A DNA stretch of 14,420 nucleotides from JBEKYD01 sp049509915 (lineage in GTDB: Bacteria; Acidobacteriota; Terriglobia; Bryobacterales; Bryobacteraceae). Made by a program: the position numbers and the translations under genes. Below the pieces are notes generated by a model. It was given only the letters and a program-made list of their open reading frames with translations. It did not search any database and was not told the origin of the DNA. This document shows positions 13,984 to 14,420 of the stretch, one piece after another (position 1 is the stretch's first letter; each line of letters opens with the position of its first letter). The stretch spans positions 1-14,420 of the forward strand of contig JBEKZL010000290.1 in the NCBI GenBank assembly GCA_049509915.1, read 5' to 3'.

Positions 13984-14420
13984 CTTTGGATCGCAGCCAG
14001 CCTGGGTTGCCCATCAAGAAGGGGCGATGCGGCACCATGACCCACGATTACAAACGCAATGGCACGACCGCTCTGTTCCTAGCGCTGGACACATCACAGG
14101 ACAAGGTCGTCGGCGAGTGCCATGAGAGACACCGGCATCAGGAGTTTCTCAAATTCCTGCGCCGACTCGACACCGAATTCCCCGGCGATGTTCCCTTGCA
14201 TCTGGTCATGGACAACTACGGAACACACAAGCACGCGAAAGTGAACGCATGGCTGAAACGTAATCCTCGGTTCGTGCCCCACTTCGTCCCCACCAGCCCC
14301 AGTTGGATGAATCTTGTCGAGAGATGGTTCGGCCACCTGGACAACAAGGCCATCCGCCGTGGCGTCTTTCTCAGCGTAGCCGACTTGGAGGCGTCCATCG
14401 AGGCGTTTCTCAAAGTCCGG
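13983..14420 (+). mobile_element. IS630-family transposase, C-terminal half, running off the right edge
   Basis: The frame is open for 146 codons to the window edge. It starts with LDRSQPGLPIKKGRCGTMTH and DYKRNGTTALFLALD, then LHLVMDNYGTHKHAKVNAWL (second DDE-type Asp) and FVPTSPSWMNLVERWFGHLD (catalytic Glu), then KAIRRGVFLSVADLEASIEAF. This is the order and wording of IS630/Tc1-mariner-type DDE transposases. The first catalytic Asp, normally about ten residues before LDRSQPG, and the N-terminal helix-turn-helix are missing: sequence left of 13983 is deacylase. The ATG at 14037 is internal to the domain and not a true start. No left terminal inverted repeat or TA target duplication can be seen at the junction, and the right end lies outside the window. 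Confidence 0.88.

Noticed and set aside
12857..14038. 393-codon minus-strand open frame across the cupin and deacylase regions
   Set aside because: Arg/Pro-rich, in a different frame from the deacylase remnant and antisense to the duplicated cupin; a shadow.

Overview
The window is GC-rich, densely coded DNA and looks like the chromosome of a Bryobacterales/Solibacter-type acidobacterium. That placement is an inference. It rests on the short AbrB/MazE-like antitoxin type, a GAF-linked alpha-glucan phosphorylase, several exported hydrolases, and GC-rich palindromic intergenic repeats whose chance ORFs read 'LVGQAVPP'. No rRNA or other taxonomic marker is present. The single tRNA is tRNA-Pro(GGG) with an encoded CCA.

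Left part (1-6426): a minus-strand 4-alpha-glucanotransferase (malQ) runs off the left edge and is divergent from a stand-alone nuoB. Next come an orphan AbrB/MazE-like antitoxin, a stretch of tandem hairpins and a phosphoesterase/phospholipase C-like gene, with the last of these and the antitoxin both on the minus strand. A plus-strand alpha-glucan phosphorylase follows, carrying an N-terminal GAF domain. MalQ and this phosphorylase would act in one alpha-glucan (glycogen/maltodextrin) pathway. The phosphorylase frame is broken by one extra T near 5976, before the PLP-binding lysine.

Middle (6433-9480): an exported alpha/beta-hydrolase esterase ends 6 bp from the phosphorylase, tail to tail. 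Then come tRNA-Pro and a small TPR protein. Divergent from the TPR gene is a two-gene unit: a small cysteine-rich protein of unknown function overlapping a hotdog acyl-CoA thioesterase.

Right part (9481-14420): an RraA-fold protein with a signal peptide is flanked on both sides by copies of one palindromic repeat. It is followed by a secreted CocE/NonD (S15-type) hydrolase divergent from a secreted two-cupin protein. The 54-bp region between those two starts has a -10-like hexamer 6-7 nt from each ATG, which suggests leaderless transcripts. The window ends in a broken zone. The C-terminal part of an N-acyl-D-amino-acid deacylase stops abruptly at about 13983, exactly where the C-terminal half of an IS630-type transposase begins.

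I see no CRISPR array, phage module or clear new defence system. The best leads are the GAF-phosphorylase fusion and its frameshift, the exported RraA-like protein, the duplicated cupin, the cysteine-rich small protein and the chimeric IS junction.
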